From Theristus sp. LFF4_11 (Eukaryota > Nematoda > Chromadorea > Monhysterida > Xyalidae), in NCBI GenBank assembly GCA_030248135.1, contig JASANC010003385.1, positions 114,387 through 178,386 on the forward strand: 64,000 nucleotides of DNA, written 5' to 3'. Position numbers and translations under genes: made by a program. The notes below the pieces were generated by a model that saw only the letters and a program-made list of their open reading frames with translations, did no database searches and was not told where the DNA came from. Below, in pieces: positions 50,457 through 58,755 of this stretch (positions are counted from its first letter, which is position 1; every line of letters begins with the position of its first letter).

Positions 50457-50939
50457 ATGTCCTCTGCGAATTTCAAAGACTTTTTGCAATTTTATTCTGA
50501 GTTTCTTCAGTCAGAAACAACATACAGCAAAACGAAAATCAACGATATACCTATTTGTTTGTTTCGGACAATTCCGATTGTCCAGCAAGCGCTATCTTCT
50601 GATTATTTCTTTCAAAAAGTGAAGGAGATTTACGATTTTGACCCTCGGATTGTTAGAATTTCACTTCAGCTAGGATACGTTTTACAGTCCCGGAAGACAG
50701 GAGAATTTCAATTTTTCAGCGCTAGTAACAATACCGCTATCACGGATCCTACATTTCTGTTCATCAGGCCATCAGCAATCAACAAATCGTTCAAGAAGAT
50801 CAAACGAGCCCTGGATTCGAGTGCCAGCAGAAACTTTATGAATCCGTACTTGATTGAAATTGTTGACGAGTCCGATCAGTTTGTAAGCCACCCATTTTAC
50901 CTGAAACTTCATTGTATATTGAACGTGTTTCAGAAATGA
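50457..50939 (+). CDS. Element protein of unknown function (160 aa)
   Basis: First gene of the rightward block, overlapped by 4 bp (ATGA) by the next start. It has no membrane segment and no recognised domain. The C-terminal half contains TDPTFLFIRPSAINKSFKKI, which resembles in position and pattern the 'NPTFLALHPKVLRFSIVK' segment near residue 105 of the polymerase N-terminal domain and 'LFVLNPKTFYFSL' in the 51805 protein. It may thus be a third, more distant relative of that domain; this is inference from short similarity. Confidence 0.65.
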   Translation: MSSANFKDFLQFYSEFLQSETTYSKTKINDIPICLFRTIPIVQQALSSDYFFQKVKEIYDFDPRIVRISLQLGYVLQSRKTGEFQFFSASNNTAITDPTFLFIRPSAINKSFKKIKRALDSSASRNFMNPYLIEIVDESDQFVSHPFYLKLHCILNVFQK

Positions 50940-51415
50940 ACAATAACCGTAGAGAATCTACGTGTGTGTTAAATAGACTTGTTTCTGTTTATCAAACTTT
51001 TGATCGAATTTTCAACGGCATAAAGGTGTATGAAGCAAGAATAGCACTTATATTGACAACAATTGTTTTTTTGTTTTTCTTTGTTTTCATGTTTCAAATT
51101 CGATCTGAACCTAGCGAGCTTTTGCACCACAATAGAACACTAAACCTAACGGTCAACACTCCATGCGAACAGTTGGATGCTAAAAAAGCAATTGACCATT
51201 TTTTTCAAGACTTCTGTTCGAGTGTGCACAATTTTTCCATTGTAATTCGTCATAATATCACCCGGAAAACCCTCAGTATTTTCCTGTTTCCAAGACACTC
51301 GTCAGGCGCAATTCACGACTTGTTTCACAATCATGCAACAGGAGCAAAATCCTCGCGAGGTTTTGATAATGAAGAAAACCCCAACTGCTCAAATTCCAAC
51401 ACGAAGACACACTGA
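50936..51415 (+). CDS. Type II membrane glycoprotein of the element
   Basis: 159 aa. The ATG at 50936 overlaps the preceding stop (ATGA), which favours it over the upstream in-frame TTG. A cytoplasmic-type N-terminus (~35 residues, basic) is followed by one strong hydrophobic helix (RIALILTTIVFLFFFVFMF, about residues 36-56). The ~100-residue remainder carries four N-glycosylation sequons (NRT, NLT, NFS, NIT) and two cysteines. This predicts a type II single-pass protein with an exposed C-terminal domain, for example a virion-membrane or host-surface protein. No known family is recognised, and it is far too small to resemble the gB-like fusogen reported in some nematode Mavericks. The 3' end overlaps the dUTPase start by 83 bp. 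Confidence 0.65.
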   Translation: MNNNRRESTCVLNRLVSVYQTFDRIFNGIKVYEARIALILTTIVFLFFFVFMFQIRSEPSELLHHNRTLNLTVNTPCEQLDAKKAIDHFFQDFCSSVHNFSIVIRHNITRKTLSIFLFPRHSSGAIHDLFHNHATGAKSSRGFDNEENPNCSNSNTKTH

Positions 51416-51776
51416 GGACTGCGGATATGACTTACACTGTATAGAAAATTTGGTTCTACACCCCTTTGAAATTAAGCGAATAAAAACCGGGCTTGTTATC
51501 CAGTTGCCCAAAGGCACATTTGCACGAGTATATGAACGATCTGGTTTATCTCTGGAGGGTTTAAGAGTTTGTGCTGGTGTCATTGATGAGAATTACAGAG
51601 GAGATTTAACCATTGTTTTGCAGAACTTATCGACCAAGCCCATCCATATTTTTAAACATATGCGAATTGCGCAAATTGTCATCCAACCCTATGTGAAGAC
51701 AAAGCTAGTTGAGAGCACAAGTTTAAGGGAGACCACACGTGGTGAAAGTGGATTTGGAAGCACAGGCTTTTTTTAA
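51333..51776 (+). CDS. dut: dUTPase (trimeric type)
   Basis: Hydrolyses dUTP to dUMP and pyrophosphate, keeping uracil out of newly made DNA and feeding dTMP synthesis. The 147-aa protein has all five motifs in order: GYDLH (31-35), ERSGLSLEG (69-76), AGVIDENYRGDL (81-92), RIAQIVI (111-117) and the C-terminal RGESGFGSTGFF (136-147), which closes over the active site. The length is typical of the homotrimeric family. Nothing essential is missing, so it is probably functional. It starts inside the upstream membrane-protein gene (83-bp overlap) and ends 28 bp before the next gene, consistent with a compact viral gene block. dUTPase is not in the core Polinton gene set, so it is an acquired accessory gene here. 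Confidence 0.93.
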   Translation: MQQEQNPREVLIMKKTPTAQIPTRRHTEDCGYDLHCIENLVLHPFEIKRIKTGLVIQLPKGTFARVYERSGLSLEGLRVCAGVIDENYRGDLTIVLQNLSTKPIHIFKHMRIAQIVIQPYVKTKLVESTSLRETTRGESGFGSTGFF

Positions 51777-51804
51777 GAAAATCAAATAAAAGACATTTTT
51801 TACC

Positions 51805-52197
51805 ATGAGTTACATCCGATTTTCCAAAGAAATTCGTTCTCAAAAGACAGCTATTCGAAAAGCACTTTTGTCTCTATGTTTTTGTATCATGAAATCTGCA
51901 ACCCGTGAAGATTTTGATGTAATGAAACTCGCTCTATCCTTTTTCTATGATCAGTTTAGACAGTTTTTCACAATTTCCCCCGAAGTTTTGTTTTATTCTC
52001 GTGATTTTTGGTGTTTTGTAGATGCAATTGTTTACTTTGATTATTTTGTGTATGACTCAGTTTCAAAAAAATTAATACATTCTTCTTGCGGTTCTTCTGA
52101 TTTTGTGTCAACGTTATTTGTTCTTAATCCGAAAACATTTTACTTTTCTCTTGTGACAAATGATGATTGTTGTGTTGTTCTTCAAAACTATAATTAG
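51805..52197 (+). CDS. Stand-alone paralogue of the polymerase N-terminal domain
   Basis: 130 aa. Aligning by eye with the first ~125 residues of the polymerase encoded next (52308) shows the same pattern throughout: 'KEIRSQKTAIRKALLSLCFC' against 'KETRNERTVIRRALLSLSFC', then 'FFYDQFRQFF' against 'LFYDKFRRFF', 'SRDFWCFV' against 'SHDFWSYV', and 'LFVLNPKTFYFSLV' against 'FLALHPKVLRFSIV'. It ends before the zinc finger that follows in the polymerase. This is best explained by tandem duplication of the 5' part of the polymerase gene. The function is unknown; a decoy, regulator or terminal-protein-like partner of the polymerase is possible but unproven. Confidence 0.8.
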   Translation: MSYIRFSKEIRSQKTAIRKALLSLCFCIMKSATREDFDVMKLALSFFYDQFRQFFTISPEVLFYSRDFWCFVDAIVYFDYFVYDSVSKKLIHSSCGSSDFVSTLFVLNPKTFYFSLVTNDDCCVVLQNYN

Positions 52198-52307
52198 AGA
52201 AATAAAACAAAAAATGTTTTGATGATGAACGGGACAATCTTTCACATGACAGTTCAGACAGTCAGAACCAGAAACACAAAACACAGATCTGCTGATACAC
52301 CTTGGAA

Positions 52308-55300
52308 ATGAGTGCTTATCTCGGGTTTTACAAAGAAACCCGAAACGAAAGGACAGTTATTCGCCGAGCGTTGCTGTCATTATCCTTCTGTATATTGAAA
52401 TCAACACCCTGTAATTTATCAGAACTCAAAAGAAAAGCTCAGCTTCTTTTCTATGACAAGTTTCGTCGGTTTTTCAACAGTCCATCCAATATCTTGTTCT
52501 CTCACGATTTTTGGAGTTATGTTGAATCATCATTTCCTTTTCTAGATTTTTGTGTGTACGTCCGAGACACGAATAAAAAACTTTATGCTTCACAACGATG
52601 TTTCACATCTGATTCCAATCCAACATTTCTTGCTCTTCACCCGAAAGTACTAAGGTTTTCAATCGTGAAAGATTTGGAATTGTTTTATGGACGCTACACT
52701 TGCTCGAGGTGTGAGAAAAGTTTTACACGGAAAAATAAACTCAAATTGCACAAATGTCCTCAGAATTTTGCGCCCCCAATCGCCGACCGCAATTTGAACA
52801 AGTTTGTTAAGTACCGTGGGAGGAAAACGCTTCAAGACAAGGTTTCGAGTCTTGGTTTGACCGTTGAAACGTCTCATTTGTTCAACCCTTTTTGCGTTGT
52901 TTTTGATATTGAAAGCTTTTTGGACAACAACTCAAAAATTCTAGAAGTAACACCAAAAACACCGTGTTTAGAGTATCACAACGTGCACAAAACCGCTTTT
53001 ATATCTGTCTCAAACAACATAAACAACGAAACGAAACACTTCTATCCTGCTTTTGAGAGCGACACGGGTTTCATCGCAAAATTTGTGGATTATTTGTTTT
53101 TCTTGCAAAACTTGCAAGAACTCTTACTTAAAGAACGATTTGACAACGTAATAGAATGCGTTCAACGTAGTTTAGAGGTAGCTTTGGCTAAGAACAACAA
53201 GTTTTGGGCAAAAAGAACACAGTCTGTTTTGCACGACATAACAGAACGAATTAAAAAACTTGTTATTTACGGTTATTACAGTGGCGGCTATGACTTAAAG
53301 GTGCTTGGTTCAGAGGGTTTTTTTACCCTGTTAAGCAAGCGAGATGGTCCCCTATCTTCTGTTAAGCGAGGGTCGAATTATTTGGTTTTTTCTAGTCAGC
53401 GTCTATCATTTTTGGATTACAGCAGATTTCTTCCAGCTAGAACAACTTTGAAAAACTTTTTAGTTTCCGTGTTTGGAGAGGCAGATGAAACAATGATGAA
53501 ATCCTATTTTCCATACAACAGTTTACAAAAGTTCGAGGATTTTCAAAAACCATTACCTGTCTATGCAGATTTTGGCAACGAAACTATGAAGGAAGAGAAT
53601 GTACTCAATGTTGAATTTAACGAGTTTAACGAGTTTCTAGCAGACGGATGGACACCTCGAGAGGCTTTGACAAAAATGGGTCTCAAAAAACCCCCCAAAC
53701 CAGGAATAGAACTTTATCAACAACTATATAAGGAATGGAAGAACAACAATTTAAATAATTTGTTTGACGTTTTGTCGTTTTACGCATCGCAAGATACGCA
53801 CCCTCTTTTATGTAGCATTTTACAACAAAAGAAACAGTTTCAGATGCTTGGTTTTGATTTGTCTGAATATATTTCACTGGCTCAAATTTCTCTCCCAATA
53901 GCATATAAACACAGTTACATATCTAGGGGTAGTGACGACGTGATTTTGAACCTGACAAACGGTTATTTGCACGACATTGTTCGTAATCATCTTTATGGTG
54001 GCATATCGCTAATCAACGAGCGCTTTTGCAGCGTTTCCGACAAAACCTTGATCAGACCCCATGATTACAAAAACTCCAAAACCACAAAAAGCATATGGGG
54101 AATGGATATCAACAGCATGTATTCATCAGTGATCTCGGGTGACGTACCAGCCTCGGTTTTCTACTTGCGATTTGCGGATGAAAACTTTTATCCACGCCTT
54201 CTCGGTTCGAAATACGGATTACGCAGTTTGCAATGGATTGAATATATGGCAAGAAAGTTAAACCGAAGTTTTCTCCATATGGGTAATCATGGTGAAAAAA
54301 ACATATACATCGCTGGTAGAGCATACAGAGTTGATGGATACAGTGGTCGAGCAAAGCCGGGCGAGAAAGACATAGTTCTGGAATACTTCGATCATGGTAC
54401 ACATTATTGTTTTTCCGAAGAATGCAGAAAAAAACTGAAGCTTCACTTTGCTGTTACTGACGACCCTTTGATTTTATTCAAAAAATCTATGGAACGAGTC
54501 GATTTATTCAAATCAGAGGGCTATGAATGTCATTTCATTTTTGAGTGTCAATGGGACAAATTAATAGAGACAGACCCTAATGCACGAAACGTGGTTGAAA
54601 CTGTTTGTTTTGGTCCGAACTTGATCAAAAACAAGTTAACGGAAAATGAACTACTGAATTTGATCTATGATTCGAAAATAACAGGCATCCTTAGGTGTTC
54701 AGCGGTCACTGATGAAAACGCAAAGCATTATTATCGTGACATGCCTCTTTGTATCAGACACTACACGTTTTCCCATAAAGACCCACTTGGAACCATTCTT
54801 GAGTATGCGGCAAAACACGAAATGTTAGCTAATTTGAAGCAAAGACAATTGGTTTCTGGTTACTTCAATCCAGACTGTTTTTACACTACAGATTATGTGA
54901 GGTACTTACACGAACATGGTGTCAAATTTTACAATGTGAAACTGTTTGTTCAGTATTCTTGTAAGCCTGTTTTCAAAAACTATGTTGAATCTCAGATGCA
55001 AAATCGAAAGAGAGCGGTTGAACAGAACGATTTGGTCAAGTCCATGTTTTACAAATCTATAGTCAATTTTTTGTATGGTAGCACGTTAAAATCCTCAAAA
55101 AACTACACTCGTACAAAGTATTACGACACAGCGAATAAAAAGCTAGAGCACGAACTTTATAATCCTGATCTTGTGAACTTCATTGATTTGGATCAATTGA
55201 TCGAGGTGACAACAAGTTCGGCAAACCGCGAGTGTTCATCTCCTATACTAATTGGACATTACGTTCTCATGAAATCTAAACTTTTGTTATATGATTTCCT

Positions 55301-55841
55301 GTATGATTTTTTGTATCGTTTTGTTCCACAAACAGACATAAGTCTCGTTTTAACAGATACAGATAGCGTTTTTTATTTGCTTTCAGAACCAGATTTGTAT
55401 TCATATGTGAAAATTCATAGACCAGAAGCTTTGAACGATTTCACTAGGGAGTATGAAGCGCGAATAAGTGACGTCAAGAGACCGGAGTCAATAAAGAAAC
55501 CAGGACTTTGGTCCCATGTGTATGACAAGAGTTATGATACTATCGTCGCACTTTCAAGTAAAACCTACATTGCCACCAACGAAAAAAACCGAGAGATTGG
55601 GCAGCAAACCGGAACAAAAGGGTGCTCTTTTCGCAAAAACAGACACCATTTGCAGAAGAAGATGTTTTTAGACGTTTTGTTCGATCGTTCACCACCACTG
55701 AAATTGCCTAATCAACTCTTTTTCCGTCACAAAAAGGACGTTTTCACTGTCACATGCAATAGAACTGCTCTTAACAACATCTATTTGAAAAGGGCAATTT
55801 GTAATTGCATGTGTCACACCTTTCCCCATCATTTTCTGTGA
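52308..55841 (+). CDS. polB: Protein-primed-type family B DNA polymerase
   Basis: Replicates the element. 1177 aa from the ATG at 52308. Order: an N-terminal domain duplicated in the upstream gene (1-125); a C2H2-type finger, CSRCEKSF...LKLHKC (about 132-150); the 3'-5' exonuclease with VFDIESF (Asp near 200); an exonuclease/TPR region with YYSGGYDLKVLG and FYASQDTHPLL; palm motif A DINSMYSSVI (about 600); motif B KSIVNFLYGS (about 915), the K-x3-N-x2-YG signature; motif C LVLTDTDSVFY (about 1017); and the late KGCSF lysine motif (about 1104). All catalytic carboxylates are present, so the enzyme appears intact. The length and arrangement fit Polinton/adintovirus polymerases, which use a terminal protein as primer. 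The N-terminal domain and finger are element-specific additions. Confidence 0.95.
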   Translation: MSAYLGFYKETRNERTVIRRALLSLSFCILKSTPCNLSELKRKAQLLFYDKFRRFFNSPSNILFSHDFWSYVESSFPFLDFCVYVRDTNKKLYASQRCFTSDSNPTFLALHPKVLRFSIVKDLELFYGRYTCSRCEKSFTRKNKLKLHKCPQNFAPPIADRNLNKFVKYRGRKTLQDKVSSLGLTVETSHLFNPFCVVFDIESFLDNNSKILEVTPKTPCLEYHNVHKTAFISVSNNINNETKHFYPAFESDTGFIAKFVDYLFFLQNLQELLLKERFDNVIECVQRSLEVALAKNNKFWAKRTQSVLHDITERIKKLVIYGYYSGGYDLKVLGSEGFFTLLSKRDGPLSSVKRGSNYLVFSSQRLSFLDYSRFLPARTTLKNFLVSVFGEADETMMKSYFPYNSLQKFEDFQKPLPVYADFGNETMKEENVLNVEFNEFNEFLADGWTPREALTKMGLKKPPKPGIELYQQLYKEWKNNNLNNLFDVLSFYASQDTHPLLCSILQQKKQFQMLGFDLSEYISLAQISLPIAYKHSYISRGSDDVILNLTNGYLHDIVRNHLYGGISLINERFCSVSDKTLIRPHDYKNSKTTKSIWGMDINSMYSSVISGDVPASVFYLRFADENFYPRLLGSKYGLRSLQWIEYMARKLNRSFLHMGNHGEKNIYIAGRAYRVDGYSGRAKPGEKDIVLEYFDHGTHYCFSEECRKKLKLHFAVTDDPLILFKKSMERVDLFKSEGYECHFIFECQWDKLIETDPNARNVVETVCFGPNLIKNKLTENELLNLIYDSKITGILRCSAVTDENAKHYYRDMPLCIRHYTFSHKDPLGTILEYAAKHEMLANLKQRQLVSGYFNPDCFYTTDYVRYLHEHGVKFYNVKLFVQYSCKPVFKNYVESQMQNRKRAVEQNDLVKSMFYKSIVNFLYGSTLKSSKNYTRTKYYDTANKKLEHELYNPDLVNFIDLDQLIEVTTSSANRECSSPILIGHYVLMKSKLLLYDFLYDFLYRFVPQTDISLVLTDTDSVFYLLSEPDLYSYVKIHRPEALNDFTREYEARISDVKRPESIKKPGLWSHVYDKSYDTIVALSSKTYIATNEKNREIGQQTGTKGCSFRKNRHHLQKKMFLDVLFDRSPPLKLPNQLFFRHKKDVFTVTCNRTALNNIYLKRAICNCMCHTFPHHFL

Positions 55842-56006
55842 AACACACCTTCTCTCATTATTTACTGGGTAACACACTCGTATTTTTGTTTTTCTAAAAC
55901 AAAAATTGTTTCTTTCGAAACAAAAGATGTTTCAGAAAAACCAATGAATTGTTTTTTTCTTTATAACCCAGATCATTGTTTAGTTTGTTGGGTTAGTTTA
56001 ATAAAA

Positions 56007-56342
56007 ATGTCGACTGAAACCAAACAGGGTACTGAGAGTAACTCTGGTCTGTCTAGTTTATTTCACCCCTCTCCCGCTCCGTTTGTTCGTGAGGATCCTA
56101 GCACTATTGCAAACGTTGGCGTAGGTTTGAGTACCGGGGCAGGCTCTTCTGAGACCGAAAATCTGAACCTAGCTCAACAAGCAGCACGCCAGGTAATTAG
56201 ACGGAAGCGAAGGAAACGCAAAACTAAGAGGCGACCAAAGAAGCGAACTTCGAAAAGGAAAATACTGAAAAAACGAAAAAATAAACTTTCAAAGAAAAAA
56301 CGTTCTTGCAAAAAGAAAGGTAAATCGAGAAAATGTCGGTGA
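56007..56342 (+). CDS. Basic core-like DNA-binding protein
   Basis: 111 aa from the ATG at 56007 (an in-frame ATG at 55944 would add a Cys/Phe-rich 21-residue start without a clear role). The first half is Ser/Gly/Glu-rich and neutral. The second half, from about residue 65, is almost continuous Arg and Lys (RRKRRKRKTKRRPKKRTSKR). This polarity resembles the condensing core proteins of adenovirus-like virions, which neutralise packaged DNA. It lies directly before the capsid gene and overlaps its start by 10 bp, so co-expression with capsid genes is likely. Assignment is by composition and position only. Confidence 0.65.
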   Translation: MSTETKQGTESNSGLSSLFHPSPAPFVREDPSTIANVGVGLSTGAGSSETENLNLAQQAARQVIRRKRRKRKTKRRPKKRTSKRKILKKRKNKLSKKKRSCKKKGKSRKCR

Positions 56343-57625
56343 ATTTTTTTGAAAAACCGAGCATAATCCACGATTACGTTCACTCAGAGAAGTTGATAAT
56401 TCCACCTATCACGAAAACCGAAGAAGAATTCTTCTTCGAAATTCCCCCTAGCACTCTAGCGTGGTTGTACCCCGCCATCGAGTACAAAGTTTCCTTTTAC
56501 GTTACAAAACTTAACGGAACGAAGCTGACAGATCAAGATAATGTGGCACTGTGCCCTGCCTTTAGTTCTAGTTTGTTTAAAGACGTGTCCATGAAAATAA
56601 ACGACGTTGTAGTCAGCAGTTCAAGTTCACTTTACAGTTATATGACGTATTTTATTTCCGCTTTTGTTGACAGTAAAGCAATCACAGCAACTAGAAACGC
56701 ACCTGGCTTGTTGTATTTTGATATAGGCGGAGAACATCAGACTAAAAACGGGCTGGTCAACCCGGGCTATGCCCAGCGAAAAGAAGTCATTGCTCTCAGC
56801 AGAACTGTGAATACACACGGCAATCTGGAAATCGACCTTTTCAGAGCTGGGCTCATCATACCACCATGTCGAATGACTCTCAGTTTGAAGCTGCAACCCC
56901 ACAATTTTCTTCTGATTGGAGAAGGATCATCAAACGCCTACAAAATCAACATTAAGGGCATCGAACTTTTTGCCACAAGATTGTGGTTACGAGAAAACCT
57001 CGTCACAGATATTTATGATAGATGGACAAAGGAAAAACGCTTAAGTTATCGTTTTTTTCGGCTACTGATGTCTGGGCCATATCAAATTCCAAAAGGGTCA
57101 CAAGTTTTTGACCAGGTCGTTAGCAGTTTACAACCGAAACCCTTGCAAGTTTTCTCGTTCTTTGTCAAACAAACTGCTACAACAGGAAGTTTGCAGGAAA
57201 ATCCTTTCGATTTTCAACATTACCGATTGAATCATTACCAACTGAAATACGGGAACACCAAATGGCCGGCTGTACCGTATCAACCAAAGTTACCAACTTC
57301 TGAAACAGATCAGCAGGATATTGACTGTCTGGTGGAATATAATGAACTTATTCACACTCTCGGGCACACTAAAACACAACCGAACTTTGACTACTTTGAT
57401 TTCAAAAATGGTTACTTTGTAAATGCTGTCTCCTTAACTCACAATGCTCCTTTGCAACCGAATGTAATTTTTGCTCTTCCTGAAGTCTGCTATCTCAGTG
57501 CTCATGTGAGATTTGCTACTCCAACACCGCACAATTTAAATATGTATTTTATACTCGTGATGCAATCTTTGGTTGATATTACGCCGTCTGGCAGTGTTTT
57601 ATTAGATCATTTGTCTGGTAATTAA
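56333..57625 (+). CDS. mcp: Major capsid protein, double jelly-roll
   Basis: 430 aa. Forms the pseudo-hexameric capsomers of the predicted icosahedral particle. The N-terminal part carries the signature seen in Polinton and adintovirus capsid proteins: an aliphatic strand, then 'SLFKDVSMKINDVVVSSSSS' followed by LYSYMTYF, about residues 82-110, equivalent to the 'F-x-V-x-x-x-L-N-x-x-x-I' then 'Y-P-Y-x-x-Y' region. Later blocks include LFRAGLIIPPCRMTLSLKL (end of the first barrel) and GYFVNAVSL (second barrel). No frameshift or internal stop is present. It is followed without a gap by the protease gene. Family assignment is by motif and context; a structure prediction would settle it. Confidence 0.85.
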   Translation: MSVNFFEKPSIIHDYVHSEKLIIPPITKTEEEFFFEIPPSTLAWLYPAIEYKVSFYVTKLNGTKLTDQDNVALCPAFSSSLFKDVSMKINDVVVSSSSSLYSYMTYFISAFVDSKAITATRNAPGLLYFDIGGEHQTKNGLVNPGYAQRKEVIALSRTVNTHGNLEIDLFRAGLIIPPCRMTLSLKLQPHNFLLIGEGSSNAYKINIKGIELFATRLWLRENLVTDIYDRWTKEKRLSYRFFRLLMSGPYQIPKGSQVFDQVVSSLQPKPLQVFSFFVKQTATTGSLQENPFDFQHYRLNHYQLKYGNTKWPAVPYQPKLPTSETDQQDIDCLVEYNELIHTLGHTKTQPNFDYFDFKNGYFVNAVSLTHNAPLQPNVIFALPEVCYLSAHVRFATPTPHNLNMYFILVMQSLVDITPSGSVLLDHLSGN

Positions 57626-57631
57626 GTGAGG

Positions 57632-58141
57632 ATGGAAAGTTTTTCTGATTTGGTGATAAAAATTTTTTCACGAGACAGTAAGGTACAGGGTTTTTTTCGC
57701 GGTATTTACCGTTTAGAAGATGATACAATTAGCGTTCTCAGCACCGTGCTAGACTACAACTCTTATAACTACATTTTCCTCATGACCAACCAACCAGGTT
57801 TCGGAAAGAACAAAAAACACTGGATTGGCATCGTACTTCATCCCGGAAGGGAGGACAATTTTTTCATTGATTCACTGGCAGAACACCCAAAAATTTACAG
57901 TGATAGTTTGGATGAGTTTATTCAGTTTTTTATGCCCAGATATGGTAGTCTACCGAACCCATTACAAAATCCTGGGGGTTCTGAAAACCTCTCTGGAAAA
58001 TTTGTATCTCTATTTTTTTACTTTATAGCACGCGATGTTCCAATTGATACGGTGGTTAATTCATTTTCTCAAAATTTTGAAGTGAACAGAAATGTTGTAG
58101 AAACATTTTTTAATCAGCTGGTTACCAAAATGAACAAATAA
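57632..58141 (+). CDS. Adenain-like (C5) maturation protease with Cys-to-Ser change
   Basis: 169 aa from the ATG at 57632, 6 bp after the capsid stop. The family cleaves capsid precursor proteins during virion maturation. The His of the triad is at residue 63 in KKHWIGIV, the Asp at 80 in FFIDSL, and the oxyanion Gln at 112 in LQNPGG. At the position where the family has Cys-Gly (Q-x6-8-C-G) this protein has Ser-Gly, Ser121 (codon TCT at 57992-57994), one base away from TGT. The surrounding helix FVSLFFYFIA is preserved. The enzyme is thus predicted inactive or greatly weakened as a cysteine protease, unless serine is used as nucleophile or the base is a sequencing error. Confidence 0.85.
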   Translation: MESFSDLVIKIFSRDSKVQGFFRGIYRLEDDTISVLSTVLDYNSYNYIFLMTNQPGFGKNKKHWIGIVLHPGREDNFFIDSLAEHPKIYSDSLDEFIQFFMPRYGSLPNPLQNPGGSENLSGKFVSLFFYFIARDVPIDTVVNSFSQNFEVNRNVVETFFNQLVTKMNK

Positions 58142-58144
58142 TAA

Positions 58145-58250
58145 AATGAACTGTTAAACTTGTCGGCGTTACAGAAAAAAACACACAAACCGGTTTCTGA
58201 AAGAAATGAACACTTAAACTTGTGGGTGTTACAGAAAAAAACACACTAAG
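58145..58250. repeat. Direct repeat between convergent gene blocks
   Basis: AAACTTGTCGGCGTTACAG and AAACTTGTGGGTGTTACAG each sit in a ~48-bp unit that ends ACAGAAAAAAACACAC, 60 bp apart. They fill the only gap between the rightward and leftward blocks, so they may serve transcript termination or polyadenylation on either strand. Confidence 0.8.
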
Positions 58251-58755
58251 CATTGTCTGAATTGGTTTTTTGTTCTCTTAAAGCCATTATTCGATCACGA
58301 GATTCTGTGTCTTTAACCACAAAAGAAGGTAAAGCAGTACAGTGTGCCAGAAAACTTAGAAATTCAGACAAACCCAAAGGACTAGTTTGATTGGTTGTGG
58401 AAAGTAAAAAACAAAGCAATTCACACACATTACTACCAAATTGTTTCTTTCCATCAATCGAAAATTCAAAAGAGCTAGGGTCAATTTTAAATTGTCTTTT
58501 TCTGTTATCACATATATGCTTCAAAATTAGTTTACTCGCGGTTTTTTTGCTTCGTGGGATTGAAGAAAACAGAAGTGACAGTTTTTCATCGTTAAAACAC
58601 TCGATAGGTTCTTCGGTTTCCTCGGAGACTTCATGCGTGTCCTCCTGGGGATCCTCCAGAACCGGTTTGCTCTCTCGATGTTCCTTCATTCTCTCGTATT
58701 CTTTCTGGTCGACCAGAATCATTGGTTGAATTTTGTATTTCAGCTTTGGTTCCAT
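58246..58755 (-). CDS. Conserved Polinton-associated protein (169 aa)
   Basis: Last gene of the leftward block. An acidic middle (Glu/Asp-rich, about 30-55) follows an N-terminal 'MILVDQKEYERM' segment. The C-terminal half has 'SSIPRSKKTASKLILKHICD', then FSIDGKKQFGSNVCELLCFL. Animal Polinton and adintovirus elements commonly encode a protein with this plan: a 'LV-D-x-x-E-Y' start, an acidic linker, then a domain with 'P-x-x-x-K-x-K-A-x-x-L-L' and 'DG-x-x-I-x-G-S-N-I-x-D-L'. I recall this pattern but cannot name its function; a minor capsid or scaffold role is speculative. Its 5' end overlaps the upstream gene by 125 bp in another frame. Confidence 0.7.
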   Translation of the reverse strand: MEPKLKYKIQPMILVDQKEYERMKEHRESKPVLEDPQEDTHEVSEETEEPIECFNDEKLSLLFSSIPRSKKTASKLILKHICDNRKRQFKIDPSSFEFSIDGKKQFGSNVCELLCFLLSTTNQTSPLGLSEFLSFLAHCTALPSFVVKDTESRDRIMALREQKTNSDNA

